DNA of 64,000 nt from Shewanella gelidimarina (GTDB lineage: Bacteria; Pseudomonadota; Gammaproteobacteria; Enterobacterales; Shewanellaceae). The notes below the pieces were generated by a model that searched no databases, had not been told where the DNA came from, and worked only from the letters and a program-made list of their open reading frames with translations. Shown in pieces: positions 9,267 through 19,142 of this stretch. A program made the position numbers and the translations under genes. Location of the stretch: assembly GCF_023283945.1 (NCBI RefSeq), contig NZ_JAKIKW010000002.1, positions 300,765-364,764 on the forward strand, given 5' to 3'. Position 1 is the first letter of the stretch, and each line of letters begins with the position of its first letter.

Positions 9267-11111
9267 TTAGCTACTCTGCTCTATCCAAAGGTTGATTTCA
9301 CTTTCTAGTACATCAAGTGGCACTGGACCATTTTGCAATACTACAGTATGGAAATCTCTGATATCGAATTTATCGCCTAGCGCTGTTTGCGCCTTGGTTC
9401 TCAGTTCAAGTAACTTCAGCATGCCGACTTTATAGGCGGTTGCTTGTGATGGCATCACAATATGCCTTTCGACCATTTTAACTGCGTCAGACTCGGCGTT
9501 GGGTGTGTTCGACACGTAGTAGTTTATTGACTCTTCACGTGACCACTTCTTAGCATGAATGCCTGTATCAACCACGAGGCGACAAGCGCGCCAGAGTTCC
9601 ATCGCTAGTCGACCAAAATCAGAATATGGATCTGCATACATGCCCATCTCTTTAGGGAAGTACTCACTGTATAGGCCCCATCCTTCAATGTAAGCTGTAT
9701 AGCCGCCATATTTACGGAACTTAGGCACACCCTCAAGCTCCTGAGCGATAGCTATCTGCATATGATGACCAGGGGTTCCCTCATGGTAAGCGAGAGCTTC
9801 CATCTGGTATTTTGGCATCGCCTTCATATCATAAAGGTTAGCGTAGTACGTGCCCGGACGACTTCCGTCTGGTGAAGGATTGTTATAGAAGGCTTTACCG
9901 GCAGATTTTTCTCTAAATGCTTCGACCTGCTTAACGATCATTGGTGCTTTAGGTTTTACTTTAAACACTTCATCAAGACGGCTACTCATGGTATCAATGA
10001 GTGAAATAGCTTCTTGTAAGTAAGCCTGACGGCCTTGATCTGTATCGGCATAATAGAATTGTTGATCGTCACGCATGAAGGTAAAGAATGCTTGTAAGCT
10101 ACCTTCAAAATTAACCTTTTTCATAATGTCACGCATTTCATTCTGAATTCGAGCGACTTCAGAAAGTCCCAACTCATGAATCTCATTAGCACTCATATGC
10201 GTCGTCGTAGTGCGCTCTAAAGCATTGTTATAGTAAGTTTCACCTTGAGGTAATTTCCAAGCACCATCGCGAGTATCTGCTTTGGTTTCAAGCTTAGCCA
10301 GGTAACTGATAAGTTTGTCGTATGCCGGTTTTACCTCACCGACTAATGCCCTTTTTGCTGCAGAGAGTAGCTGTTGTTGTTCAGCAGAACTAATCGACAA
10401 CGCATTGACTTTACGCTTGAAGTCAGCCCATAAAGCACTGTCTTGGCCTTCATCAAAAGGTGCACCTTTGACGATGTTTTTGCTATCGGAAATGACATAC
10501 GGGAATACAAATTTAGGCGCGATAATACCTTTATCTGCACGTATTTCTAATGCGGTTTGCAGTTGAGCAAGACGCTTTGACACGCCATTTAAGCGGCTAA
10601 TATAGGCTTTAGCGTCCTTTATATCGCTGATCTGATGTTGGTTTATGAGGAAGGAAGCTATCTGTGAATGGCCACCATACATCTGATTGACGGGGTAACT
10701 ATGGTAACGCCATTGATCGTCTTTTATCTCTTGCTCAAGCTTTTGTGTTAGTAGCTGGTAGCTAAGCTTTGTCTGCCTATCAAGCTTAGCTACTTTGAGC
10801 ATTTTTAGTTGGGTTAAATGCTTTTTAGTACGCGCTAAGTCAGCATCAGTTGCTGCGTCGCTCATTTCATCCCATTTATCGTAATCTGTTTTTATGCCTA
10901 AATAGGTTTGTGATATAGGGCTGGCTAATACGTTTTCCATGAAAATACTTTCAAACAGCGCATTGGCTTTTTCGGATTCACTATTAGCTTTTTGAGCGAC
11001 GGGTTCACTTGGACTTGCATAATTGATTGATGTTGGTGCTGCATATACCGCGGAACTTAAGCAAACTGAAAGGGACAGGGCAATGAAACTTATTTTTGTT
11101 TTTATGGGCAT
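9267..11111 (-). CDS. DUF885 family exported protein, putative metallopeptidase
   Basis: A 614-residue protein with a signal peptide cut near VYA-APTS. The long helical DUF885 domain covers the rest. It contains the family's metal-binding-type motif HEGTPGHHMQ near residues 443-452, and the downstream EGWGLYSEYFPKEMG supplies the likely third ligand glutamate. Members are proposed to be zinc carboxypeptidase-like enzymes, but few have been tested. It stands downstream of hemW, after a 125-bp gap, so it probably has its own promoter. The substrate is unknown. Confidence 0.82.
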   Translation of the reverse strand: MPIKTKISFIALSLSVCLSSAVYAAPTSINYASPSEPVAQKANSESEKANALFESIFMENVLASPISQTYLGIKTDYDKWDEMSDAATDADLARTKKHLTQLKMLKVAKLDRQTKLSYQLLTQKLEQEIKDDQWRYHSYPVNQMYGGHSQIASFLINQHQISDIKDAKAYISRLNGVSKRLAQLQTALEIRADKGIIAPKFVFPYVISDSKNIVKGAPFDEGQDSALWADFKRKVNALSISSAEQQQLLSAAKRALVGEVKPAYDKLISYLAKLETKADTRDGAWKLPQGETYYNNALERTTTTHMSANEIHELGLSEVARIQNEMRDIMKKVNFEGSLQAFFTFMRDDQQFYYADTDQGRQAYLQEAISLIDTMSSRLDEVFKVKPKAPMIVKQVEAFREKSAGKAFYNNPSPDGSRPGTYYANLYDMKAMPKYQMEALAYHEGTPGHHMQIAIAQELEGVPKFRKYGGYTAYIEGWGLYSEYFPKEMGMYADPYSDFGRLAMELWRACRLVVDTGIHAKKWSREESINYYVSNTPNAESDAVKMVERHIVMPSQATAYKVGMLKLLELRTKAQTALGDKFDIRDFHTVVLQNGPVPLDVLESEINLWIEQSS

Positions 11112-11236
11112 TTTTAGACTTCCTTAGAATTATGATTGTTATCCTAAAGAAGCCTAGAGTTAATGTTTTGATCTAAGTGTTAGAAAATGTGTCTATCAAA
11201 CTATTTTGTTTAGTTATAACTAATATATTCAGTGGC

Positions 11237-12373
11237 TTATAGGAATTGTGACAATAAGTCATTCACAAACATATGGCCTTTGGGGGTGAGTTGCCAATAT
11301 TCGCTGCTCTGGGTCATCAATCCTTTAGCACAAGCCTGCTCGATGCCAACCGTTAATACTTTTCGATCTAATCCGGTGCGTTGTTCAAACTCAACTTTAG
11401 GGATCGGTGTCATTAACCTTAAACGGTTCATTAAGTATTCAAGCGGTCTGTCTTCCTCTGCCACGATAGTGACATCGGAGGTGTAATCATCTGCAGCAAG
11501 GTAACCTTTGGGGTGCTTAATCTTAACGGTACGCAAAATTTGATTTTCATTCGGTTGAGTAATTTTACCGTGTGCGCCACATCCTATGCCTAAGTAGTCG
11601 CCAAACTGCCAGTAGTTAAGGTTATGCTGACATTGGAAGCCTTCTTTAGCATATGCAGATATTTCATATTGGATATAGCCAAGCTCTGCGAGCCTTTTTT
11701 GCCCTTGCTCGTAAATCTGCCATAGTTTTTCATCGTCAGGCAGTTGAGGTGGCTTAGAATGAAACAGCGTATTGGGCTCTATAGTCAGTTGATACCAAGA
11801 TAGATGTGGCGGTGCCAATGCGGCAGCGGTTTCAATATCGGCCAATGCCTCATCAAAGCTCTGGTTCGGTAGGCCATGCATTAGATCTAAATTAAAGCTT
11901 TGGTAACCCGATACTTTTGCTTTTTGTGCAGCAACTTCAGCTTCTGTCTTATCATGGATCCGCCCGAGTAAATTCAGCTTGTCGCTGGAAAAGCTCTGCA
12001 CCCCGATAGACAAGCGCGTGATCCCAGCTTTGCGGTAGGCAATAAAATCATCATGCTCTAAGGTGCCAGGGTTAGCCTCCATAGTGATCTCTATGTTGTC
12101 TTTAAACTTAATCAGCTTATCAACTTCAACGAGAAGGCGTTGTATTTGCGCCGCATCAAACAAAGAGGGCGTGCCGCCACCAATAAAAATAGTGTGTAGC
12201 TGTCGACCTTGAACATACTGAAGATCTTGTTTTAAGTCGGCGATAAGCGCGTCTACATATTCAGTTTGTGGCAACTCGCCATTCTGACCATGAGAGTTAA
12301 AATCACAGTAGGGGCATTTTTGTACACACCAAGGAATATGAATGTATAGGCTTAATGGTGGCAGGATTAACAT
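11237..12373 (-). CDS. hemW: Heme chaperone HemW (radical SAM)
   Basis: A 378-residue radical SAM protein with the CxxxCxxC cluster motif in WCVQKCPYCDF (Cys16, Cys20, Cys23), GGGTPSLF, and a C-terminal HemN-like domain. It lacks the extra N-terminal residues of true oxygen-independent coproporphyrinogen oxidase. The HemW group delivers heme to respiratory enzymes and is often mis-named coproporphyrinogen oxidase. Its start overlaps the stop of rdgB by one base, the usual rdgB-hemW coupling. Confidence 0.92.
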   Translation of the reverse strand: MLILPPLSLYIHIPWCVQKCPYCDFNSHGQNGELPQTEYVDALIADLKQDLQYVQGRQLHTIFIGGGTPSLFDAAQIQRLLVEVDKLIKFKDNIEITMEANPGTLEHDDFIAYRKAGITRLSIGVQSFSSDKLNLLGRIHDKTEAEVAAQKAKVSGYQSFNLDLMHGLPNQSFDEALADIETAAALAPPHLSWYQLTIEPNTLFHSKPPQLPDDEKLWQIYEQGQKRLAELGYIQYEISAYAKEGFQCQHNLNYWQFGDYLGIGCGAHGKITQPNENQILRTVKIKHPKGYLAADDYTSDVTIVAEEDRPLEYLMNRLRLMTPIPKVEFEQRTGLDRKVLTVGIEQACAKGLMTQSSEYWQLTPKGHMFVNDLLSQFL

Positions 12374-12972
12374 TAGTTAAAGATACCTTGTTGTTTCATC
12401 GCTGCAATAAGCAAAACGAGCGCTTTACCGCGATGGCTTAACTGGTTTTTCTCATCACTGCTAAGCTCGGCGGCGCTAGATTGGTGGTCAGCGGGGATAA
12501 AAATAGGGTCGTACCCATGGCCATTTTCACCCTGTGGAGCAAAGCCGATAGTGCCTTCCCATGATGCTTGGCAAATAATGGGTGTCGGGTCTTTTGCATG
12601 ACGCATATAGACCAATACACATTGAAAGCGAGCGCCGCGCAGTGACTGGTTTTCTAGTGCGTTAAGTAACTTGGTGTAATTTTGCTGATCTTTCGCACCT
12701 TCACCGGCATAACGCGCTGAATAGATCCCAGGTGCCCCTTGTAGAAAATCAACTTCTAAACCAGAGTCATCAGCGATAGCGGCATGGCCTGTTATTTCTG
12801 CTGCATGGCGTGCCTTAATGATCGCATTCTCAACAAAAGTGGTGCCGGTTTCTGCAACTTCTGAGACGTTAAACTCGCTTTGGGCGAGGATCTCTACACC
12901 GTAATCAACCATTAATTCTGAAAATTCTTTGAGCTTACCTTTATTGCCACTAGCAAGGACGATTTGATTCAT
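12373..12972 (-). CDS. rdgB: XTP/dITP diphosphatase RdgB (HAM1 family)
   Basis: A 199-residue house-cleaning enzyme that hydrolyses dITP, XTP and related noncanonical purine nucleotides to monophosphates. Diagnostic segments are ASGNKGKLKEF at the N-terminus, ADDSGLEVDFLQGAPGIYSARYAG near residues 67-90, and GHGYDPIF. It is the first gene of rdgB-hemW here. In many relatives it is continuous with yggT-yggU, but MITE copy B now lies just upstream. Confidence 0.95.
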   Translation of the reverse strand: MNQIVLASGNKGKLKEFSELMVDYGVEILAQSEFNVSEVAETGTTFVENAIIKARHAAEITGHAAIADDSGLEVDFLQGAPGIYSARYAGEGAKDQQNYTKLLNALENQSLRGARFQCVLVYMRHAKDPTPIICQASWEGTIGFAPQGENGHGYDPIFIPADHQSSAAELSSDEKNQLSHRGKALVLLIAAMKQQGIFN

Positions 12973-13055
12973 GGAAGACCTTTAAGGTGTCTGAAAATAT
13001 GGCGGCAATAATAGCGAACCGAGCCATTAATTGCATTATATATGTGGTGATACTA

Positions 13056-13342
13056 GGGGCTGTAGATCTTTCACGGTTGTTTTTGCCGCCGTTTATTGGC
13101 TATTTTGACAAGGCGGAGTCTATGTCGTTTAGTCATTCTCCACAAATAGCCTACAACACTGTAAAAATAGCCAAGAAGCGCGGCCCTTCGGGATCGTTTC
13201 AATACTTTTATTTTTTACTACAAGCGTGCGTTACGAGCTTATTTCACACGCTTAAGCATCATCGCTCAAGCCTTGTACTAAAATCATTCTTCTTTACGGG
13301 AAATAATCGAACAAAAACTAAGCTCGAAAGATCAACAGCCCC
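13056..13342. mobile_element. MITE copy B (287 bp, inverted)
   Basis: The same element as copy A in the opposite orientation, with terminal repeats GGGGCTGTAGATCTTTC (one mismatch) and GAAAGATCAACAGCCCC. The flanking dinucleotides are TA on both sides. It lies about 80 bp upstream of rdgB and separates rdgB-hemW from DUF4426-yggU-yggT. An open frame across it on the plus strand is not a gene. Confidence 0.85.
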
Positions 13343-13727
13343 TAAGACCATTTTGCCATTGCCACAGATTGACTCTGTTGCAAAAGGTATAAAGGTATCG
13401 GTAGAATCCAGAAATTAAGCTATCGATGCTGATATGACTAAAACTGCCCAAGGTTATATAGCTAAATAACTTCAAGCAGCAGGATTGAGTATGTAGAGAC
13501 ATGACCGCGTTCTAGGCCGTTAATGACCGCAGCATTCACGATATATCCACGGTCTGTGGTGGTCTTTATCAAGAATGTATTTAGACAAATGTTGCTTCTT
13601 GTCTTGTTCTAAGAACACGCTGAAACGAGCAGGTTGAAGTCGTTTAAGTATAGAAAATGTAGCGGTGCGCTATAGCTGTATGCATGGGCGTTGAAATAAT
13701 GAGGGCATTTGCACCCTCATATTAACG
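13343..13727. other. Intergenic, no gene seen
   Basis: About 385 bp between MITE copy B and the DUF4426 gene stop. I find no ORF with a ribosome binding site and no clear hairpin. Confidence 0.4.
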
Positions 13728-14162
13728 TTACTCTACATAAAACTTTTGCTTAAATTTAAGCTGAGTATTGAGTTTTGAGCCATGTTTTAAGGCAATGTTG
13801 AAGTTGATCTCTTGATCATCTCGGTAGGGGACTTCTGCAATATAGTAGATAGAGTCGCCTTCACGTATCTCTCTAAATTTTAACTCAACACGTGCATCAA
13901 GTAGGTTATTGGCTATACCGGTAATTTCAACGGGCACCGCAGGGTTACCGCCTACACTCGTATCTAACACCGAAATATTTAAGATCCCAGTATAGCTACT
14001 GCGCTTAATACCGTAAGACTTGGCAATACTGGGTGTTAAAAAGGTGCTACTTAGGGCTACGTAATGAATATCGTAGTTGCCGACCTTTTGTTTTTGCTCA
14101 GCAAATGCGCTACTGATGAGGCACAAACTTAGCAATAAAATGGCTGTTAGAGAGCGGAACAT
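13728..14162 (-). CDS. DUF4426 family exported protein
   Basis: A 144-residue protein with a signal peptide ending SAFA-EQKQ. The rest reads as a small beta-rich periplasmic domain (GNYDIHYVALSSTFLTPSIAKSYGI and so on) typical of DUF4426, which is found next to yggU and rdgB in Shewanella and Vibrio. Function is unknown. It lies 83 bp after yggU in the same direction, and the MITE now cuts it off from rdgB. Confidence 0.8.
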   Translation of the reverse strand: MFRSLTAILLLSLCLISSAFAEQKQKVGNYDIHYVALSSTFLTPSIAKSYGIKRSSYTGILNISVLDTSVGGNPAVPVEITGIANNLLDARVELKFREIREGDSIYYIAEVPYRDDQEINFNIALKHGSKLNTQLKFKQKFYVE

Positions 14163-14245
14163 ATGGGCTTTCCTTAGGTGATAGCTTTGCTACTAGTATA
14201 GAACTTAAGTGTGATAAACGCCTTAAACTTCTTATAAGTATACGG

Positions 14246-14533
14246 TTACAAAAGGTTTTGTATTGCTGGTGGTATCAGCCTAGGAGAGTGGATTAAAACT
14301 TGCTTGTGTCGGCCCATCTGGCCTTTGAGTATTGTTATATCGCCCTTAGGCACTTTGAATGCTTTAGAGAGGTACTTGGTTAGGTGCGCGTTGGCTTTTC
14401 CGTCAACAGGAGGTGCGGTAATTGCTATTTTGAGCTCTTCACCATGAAGCCCTACAATTTGATCGCGACTCGCTTTAGGTTGGATATAAAGCTGAAGCAG
14501 CAGGTTTCCCTGCTGCATCGTTACTGCTACCAC
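14246..14533 (-). CDS. yggU: YggU family protein (DUF167)
   Basis: A 95-residue protein with the DUF167 pattern: [14 protein letters not shown], then [24 protein letters not shown] and the [11 protein letters not shown] end. It is a small soluble alpha/beta protein of unknown function. Its start overlaps the yggT stop by one base, so it is translationally coupled to yggT. Confidence 0.92.
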   Translation of the reverse strand: MVAVTMQQGNLLLQLYIQPKASRDQIVGLHGEELKIAITAPPVDGKANAHLTKYLSKAFKVPKGDITILKGQMGRHKQVLIHSPRLIPPAIQNLL

Positions 14534-15081
14534 TATACGCTGGCCCAGTATGGTACATATTGGGCGAGCAAGATATTGAGGAAATTAAGCACTACCATCA
14601 TCACTAGTAATGAAAGATCTAATCCACCCATTTGCGGCAGCATACGGCGTATAGGGGCCAATAGAGGTTCCGTAAGCTGGCTCATTACCATCTCAATTGG
14701 ATTTTGCCCCTGGCTTACCCAGCTTAATATTGCCCGTAGAATCAGCATCCAAAATAGCAACACACCAGCTTCTTTAAACACCGACACTAAAGAGATAAGT
14801 AAAATACTAGGTACGTCTAACGCTGCGCCTGCCATTAAGGTTAGCAACACAAATTTCAAGATGACGACCGTGATAGCCAGTACAAATGATGCGCTATCAA
14901 AATTGCCGAACGATGGGATCACGCGTCTTAGTGGACCAACAATGGGGTGAGTGGCTTTAACAATAAACTGGCTAAAGGGGTTATAAAAATCGGCCCGAGC
15001 GAATTGTAGCCAGAGCCGTAAAATGACCACCATCAGGTATAAATCGAATACTGTACTTACTAGAAAACTAAATGCATTCAT
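14533..15081 (-). CDS. yggT: YggT family membrane protein
   Basis: A 182-residue inner-membrane protein made of two repeats of the YGGT domain, each with two membrane helices and an amphipathic [20 protein letters not shown] or [18 protein letters not shown] segment. The family has been linked to osmotic-stress tolerance and division-related functions, without a settled mechanism. It sits in proC-yggT-yggU order, as in Vibrio and Shewanella. Confidence 0.93.
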   Translation of the reverse strand: MNAFSFLVSTVFDLYLMVVILRLWLQFARADFYNPFSQFIVKATHPIVGPLRRVIPSFGNFDSASFVLAITVVILKFVLLTLMAGAALDVPSILLISLVSVFKEAGVLLFWMLILRAILSWVSQGQNPIEMVMSQLTEPLLAPIRRMLPQMGGLDLSLLVMMVVLNFLNILLAQYVPYWASV

Positions 15082-15116
15082 TTGTTTACTCTACTTTTTA
15101 CGTTAAATAAAAGGAA

Positions 15117-15935
15117 TTAATACTGTTTTGCCATCTCTTGAGCTCGCGCAATACAATTTGTCATTGCATTATCGACTAGCGCTCTTAAATTTCCCTCTTC
15201 AAACGTTGCCACAGCCTGCGCGGTTGTGCCACCTTTTGAAGTTACATTCTCTCGTAATTGCGCCAAACTTAAGTCGGGATTTTGTTTGGCCATCAATGCA
15301 GCACCTAATGCTGCTTGTTGCGCCATTTCTCTCGCGCTAGCTTCCGGCATTCCTCCCTTTACTGCGCTTGCAACCATAGATTCTAAAAATAGAAAGAAGT
15401 ATGCCGGTGAGCTTCCAGCTAATGCTATCACCTGATTTAAATCATCTTCTTTGTCTACCCAAATAACCTCGCCACCGGTTGCCATGAGCGACTCGCACAA
15501 GCTTTTGTTGTCGGCAGAGATATCATTGCCAGCAAACAAACCCGTTAAGCCTACACCTATCTGAGTTGGGGTATTAGGCATAGTGCGTATTAATTTGATC
15601 TCTTGCTTGAAAAAGTCACTATAACGCTTGGCTGTTACGCCTGCTGCAATAGTAATAATTAATTTAGTTGAAAGATCGAGGCCACTTAATTGCTCGCCCA
15701 CCTGCTGCATTAAGTGAGGCTTTACACCCAATACGATGACATCGGCCGTCGCAGCAGCGCCAACATTATCGTTAGTCACCTTAATGCCGAAATCCTTGTT
15801 AAGCGCATCTAGCTTTGGTTGACTTGGATTTGAAGCCGTAATGCTCTCTGGGGCATAACCACTGTTAATTAAACCACTAATGATACTGCGGGCCATATTA
15901 CCAGCACCAATAAAGCACACTTTCTTTTGTGACAT
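15117..15935 (-). CDS. proC: Pyrroline-5-carboxylate reductase
   Basis: A 272-residue enzyme for the last step of proline synthesis, reducing 1-pyrroline-5-carboxylate with NAD(P)H. The N-terminal Rossmann motif is FIGAGNMARSIISGL. RTMPNTPTQIGVG and the C-terminal SSPAYFFLFLESM with GMPEASAREMAQQA form the substrate pocket and dimer helices. Length is normal. It lies 35 bp upstream of yggT. Confidence 0.96.
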   Translation of the reverse strand: MSQKKVCFIGAGNMARSIISGLINSGYAPESITASNPSQPKLDALNKDFGIKVTNDNVGAAATADVIVLGVKPHLMQQVGEQLSGLDLSTKLIITIAAGVTAKRYSDFFKQEIKLIRTMPNTPTQIGVGLTGLFAGNDISADNKSLCESLMATGGEVIWVDKEDDLNQVIALAGSSPAYFFLFLESMVASAVKGGMPEASAREMAQQAALGAALMAKQNPDLSLAQLRENVTSKGGTTAQAVATFEEGNLRALVDNAMTNCIARAQEMAKQY

Positions 15936-16075
15936 TGAGTTCTCTTTTTATTTTCGTTAGGACGACACATTCTCTATAGCAACCTTTTAAAGGTTACATC
16001 ACTTAATATTTGGGTCAAACATGTCAAAACCAAGTTTTAGTGCATTAAATAAAATTCATTTATTGTGTCTGGCTT

Positions 16076-16780
16076 TTAATCCGTTTTTGGATAATCACGA
16101 GCACCAAAAATAGCACTACCAATTCTTACCATGGTTGAGCCGTGAGCCACCGCTAATTCCAAATCGTTACTCATGCCGACTGACAAGGTATCTACACTTG
16201 GGTATCGTTCTGACAATAATGCATATAGTTTTTCTAATGCTGCGAGTTCCGATGTTGCGGTACTAGTGTCGACATTGGCAGACGGTATCGCCATTAATCC
16301 GCGTAAGTTCAAATTGGGTAAGGCGTTGATCTGTTCAGCAAGGGAGAATACGTCAGATCCGCTAACGCCTGACTTATTTGGCTCTTGACTGATATTGACC
16401 TGAATACAGACATTTAACGCAGACATCTTTGCCGGACGCTGCTCATTTAACCGGATCGCAATTTTTTCGCGCTCAACGGTATGCATCCAATCAAATAAAC
16501 TCGCGACCACTTTTGTTTTATTGGATTGTAAGGGGCCGATGAAGTGCCACTCTATGTCGGGGCAATCCGTGCTTAGGCTATTGACCTTCGCTTCCCCTTC
16601 CTGCACGTAGTTTTCACCAAAGCGTCTTTGGCCTGCAGCATAGGCCTCGATTATTTGGCTATTAGGTTTGGTTTTACTCACGGCTAACAGCTGCACATCT
16701 GTAGGATTTCGTGATGAATTTTGTGCTGCCTGATTAATCCTGTGCTGGGCGAGCGCTAGTCTGTCTGTTATTGTTGTCAT
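16076..16780 (-). CDS. yggS: PLP homeostasis protein YggS (PLPBP)
   Basis: A 234-residue single-domain PLP-binding protein with the TIM-barrel fold of alanine racemase. The PLP lysine lies in LAVSKTKP (about residue 36), followed by RFGENYVQE and WHFIGPLQSNK, and near the C-terminus SVGMSNDLELAVAHGSTMVRIG. It buffers pyridoxal phosphate rather than acting as a racemase. It is divergent from pilT with only 35 bp between the two starts. Confidence 0.95.
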   Translation of the reverse strand: MTTITDRLALAQHRINQAAQNSSRNPTDVQLLAVSKTKPNSQIIEAYAAGQRRFGENYVQEGEAKVNSLSTDCPDIEWHFIGPLQSNKTKVVASLFDWMHTVEREKIAIRLNEQRPAKMSALNVCIQVNISQEPNKSGVSGSDVFSLAEQINALPNLNLRGLMAIPSANVDTSTATSELAALEKLYALLSERYPSVDTLSVGMSNDLELAVAHGSTMVRIGSAIFGARDYPKTD

Positions 16781-16815
16781 GTTGTATATTTTTGGTTGAA
16801 TGGATATCCCAAACT

Positions 16816-17853
16816 ATGGAAATCACAGAATTACTTGCCTTTAGTGTAAAGCACAATGCATCAGATCTACACCTTTCTGCGGGGGTTTCTCCTATGATCC
16901 GTGTTGATGGTGAAGTAAGGAAGATCAATCTTCCTGCTTTAGACCATCAAGGTGTTCACAGTCTTGTGTACGATATAATGAATGATAAGCAGCGAAAAGA
17001 TTATGAAGAGCATCTTGAGATAGATTTCTCGTTCGAAGTCCCAGGTCTTGCACGCTTTCGTGTTAATGCGTTTAATCAGTCTCGTGGTTCAGCGGCAGTA
17101 TTCCGCACCATCCCCAGCGATATCTTAAGTCTTGAGCAACTTGGCGCGCCTGAAATCTTCAAACAAATATCGAATTTCCCTCGAGGACTGGTATTGGTTA
17201 CAGGCCCAACGGGCTCTGGTAAGAGTACAACGCTGGCAGCGATGGTTGATTACGTGAATGAAAATCGCCACGACCACATATTGACGATTGAAGACCCAAT
17301 AGAATTTGTGCATCAAAACAAGCAATGCTTGATTAACCAACGTGAGGTGCATCGTCATACTCACAGTTTTAATGCAGCGTTGCGCAGTGCATTACGTGAA
17401 GATCCGGATGTTATTTTAGTGGGTGAGATGCGAGATCTTGAAACGATCAGACTGGCGATGACCGCCGCTGAAACCGGTCACCTTGTATTTGGTACCTTGC
17501 ATACCACCTCTGCCGCTAAAACGATTGACCGTGTGGTAGATGTGTTCCCAGAGGGAGAAAAAGGCATGGTGAGGACGATGTTATCGGAATCACTGCAAGC
17601 CGTTATTTCTCAGACTTTGATTAAAAAAGTCGGTGGTGGCCGTGTGGCAGCTCATGAGATTATGATGGGGACGCCGGCAATTCGTAACTTGATCCGCGAA
17701 GATAAAGTGGCACAAATGTACTCAGCGATTCAAACCGGCATGGCACATGGTATGCAAACACTGGATCAGTGTTTACAGAATTTGGTTAATCGCGGTCAAA
17801 TCACCCGTGAAGATGCCATGCTCAAGAGTTCAAACAAGCAAACCAATTTTTAA
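16816..17853 (+). CDS. pilT: Type IV pilus retraction ATPase PilT
   Basis: A 345-residue hexameric ATPase that depolymerises pili and powers twitching. Visible are the N-terminal MEITELLAFSVKHNASDLHLS, Walker A GPTGSGKSTT (about residues 131-140), the Asp box and Walker B LREDPDVILVGEMRD, the His box GHLVFGTLHT, and the PilT-specific AIRNLIRE. The ATG at 16816 matches the canonical PilT N-terminus. An upstream TTG reading adds 15 non-homologous residues. pilU follows after 14 bp. Confidence 0.97.
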   Translation: MEITELLAFSVKHNASDLHLSAGVSPMIRVDGEVRKINLPALDHQGVHSLVYDIMNDKQRKDYEEHLEIDFSFEVPGLARFRVNAFNQSRGSAAVFRTIPSDILSLEQLGAPEIFKQISNFPRGLVLVTGPTGSGKSTTLAAMVDYVNENRHDHILTIEDPIEFVHQNKQCLINQREVHRHTHSFNAALRSALREDPDVILVGEMRDLETIRLAMTAAETGHLVFGTLHTTSAAKTIDRVVDVFPEGEKGMVRTMLSESLQAVISQTLIKKVGGGRVAAHEIMMGTPAIRNLIREDKVAQMYSAIQTGMAHGMQTLDQCLQNLVNRGQITREDAMLKSSNKQTNF

Positions 17854-17867
17854 ACGGATAAATACTT

Positions 17868-18980
17868 ATGGATGTGCGTCCCTTTTTAAAGGCAATGACT
17901 GAGCGTAAAGCGTCAGATCTGTTCATTACGGCAGGCTTTCCACCCAGTGCAAAAATTGATGGCGAATTACGTCCATTGAGCGAGAACAAATTTAGTCCGG
18001 CGCAGGCATTAGATTTTGTTGAGTCATTAATGACTGATGTGCAAAAAGGGGAGTTTCATCAATCTCGCGAGTGTAACTTCGCTTTCGCTGTTAAAGATCT
18101 AGGCCGCTTTCGTGTTAGCGCCTTTTGGCAAAGAGAAGCTCCGGGTTGTGTCATGCGTCGTATTGAGACACAAATTCCTGACATGGATGACTTAATGTTA
18201 CCGCCAATTCTAAAAGATTTGGTTATGGGTAAGCGTGGCTTAGTGATTATGGTTGGTGGAACGGGTACCGGTAAGTCAACGTCTCTCGCCGCGCTTGTCG
18301 GTTATCGAAATGCCCATGCTCGCGGGCATATCTTAACCATTGAAGATCCGGTTGAATTTGTTCACGATCACCGCAAAAGTATTATCACTCAACGTGAAGT
18401 TGGCATCGATACCGAATCGTTTGACGCGGCGCTTAAGAGCTCATTACGCCAAGCGCCAGATGTTATTTTGATTGGCGAGATCCGTAGTCAAGAAACAATG
18501 GAATTTGCATTGTCCTTTGCCGAAACCGGTCACTTGTGTATGGCAACATTGCACGCCAACAATGCTAACCAAGCCCTCGACCGTATTATGCACTTGGTAC
18601 CAGAGAGCAAACATCATCAATTGTTGTTCGATTTGTCGCTTAATTTACGCGGAATTGTTGCCCAGCAACTCGTGCCTAAGAGTGATGGTTCCGGCCGCCG
18701 AGCTGCGATTGAGGTACTCATTAACACGCCGCGAGTGGCCAGTTTGATTGCTAAGAATGAGCTGCACTTATTAAAGGATACCATGTCCAAGTCGAATGAG
18801 CAGGGCATGCAGACGTTCGACCAGGCATTGTTGAAGCTCTATAGTGATGGTGAAATTAGCTATGCTGATGCACTGCATCATGCTGATTCACCCAATGACT
18901 TACGCTTAATGATTAAGTTGCAAAGTTCGGATACAACCAGCTCAAGCTCAATGGATGGCGTAACACTCAACCTAGATTAA
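17868..18980 (+). CDS. pilU: Type IV pilus retraction ATPase PilU
   Basis: A 370-residue PilT paralogue that assists retraction together with PilT. It shares the same layout, with Walker A GGTGTGKSTS, Walker B APDVILIGEIRS and GHLCMATLHANNA in place of the PilT version. The C-terminal tail is longer and Ser/Thr-rich. It is cotranscribed with pilT. Confidence 0.95.
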   Translation: MDVRPFLKAMTERKASDLFITAGFPPSAKIDGELRPLSENKFSPAQALDFVESLMTDVQKGEFHQSRECNFAFAVKDLGRFRVSAFWQREAPGCVMRRIETQIPDMDDLMLPPILKDLVMGKRGLVIMVGGTGTGKSTSLAALVGYRNAHARGHILTIEDPVEFVHDHRKSIITQREVGIDTESFDAALKSSLRQAPDVILIGEIRSQETMEFALSFAETGHLCMATLHANNANQALDRIMHLVPESKHHQLLFDLSLNLRGIVAQQLVPKSDGSGRRAAIEVLINTPRVASLIAKNELHLLKDTMSKSNEQGMQTFDQALLKLYSDGEISYADALHHADSPNDLRLMIKLQSSDTTSSSSMDGVTLNLD

Positions 18981-19142
18981 TTGATAGGGTTTGAGTTTTT
19001 TACCTCATTAACGTTTGTCTAAGATTAAGCTGGCAATAGTTTGTATTAGCAGCTTTTTTATGCAAAACACTGATCTATAAGTTGGCTTGAACGTACTAGT
19101 TACTCAATCGGGTATAACCGCTGTTCCAAGGGCAAAATATTA

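Noticed and set aside
12987..13418. 143-codon open frame upstream of rdgB on the plus strand
   Set aside because: It runs through MITE copy B, has no family resemblance, and similar frames in the other MITE copies are broken.
14384..14950. 188-codon frame opposite yggT and yggU
   Set aside because: It lies wholly antisense to two well-recognised genes and its residues do not form any known domain.
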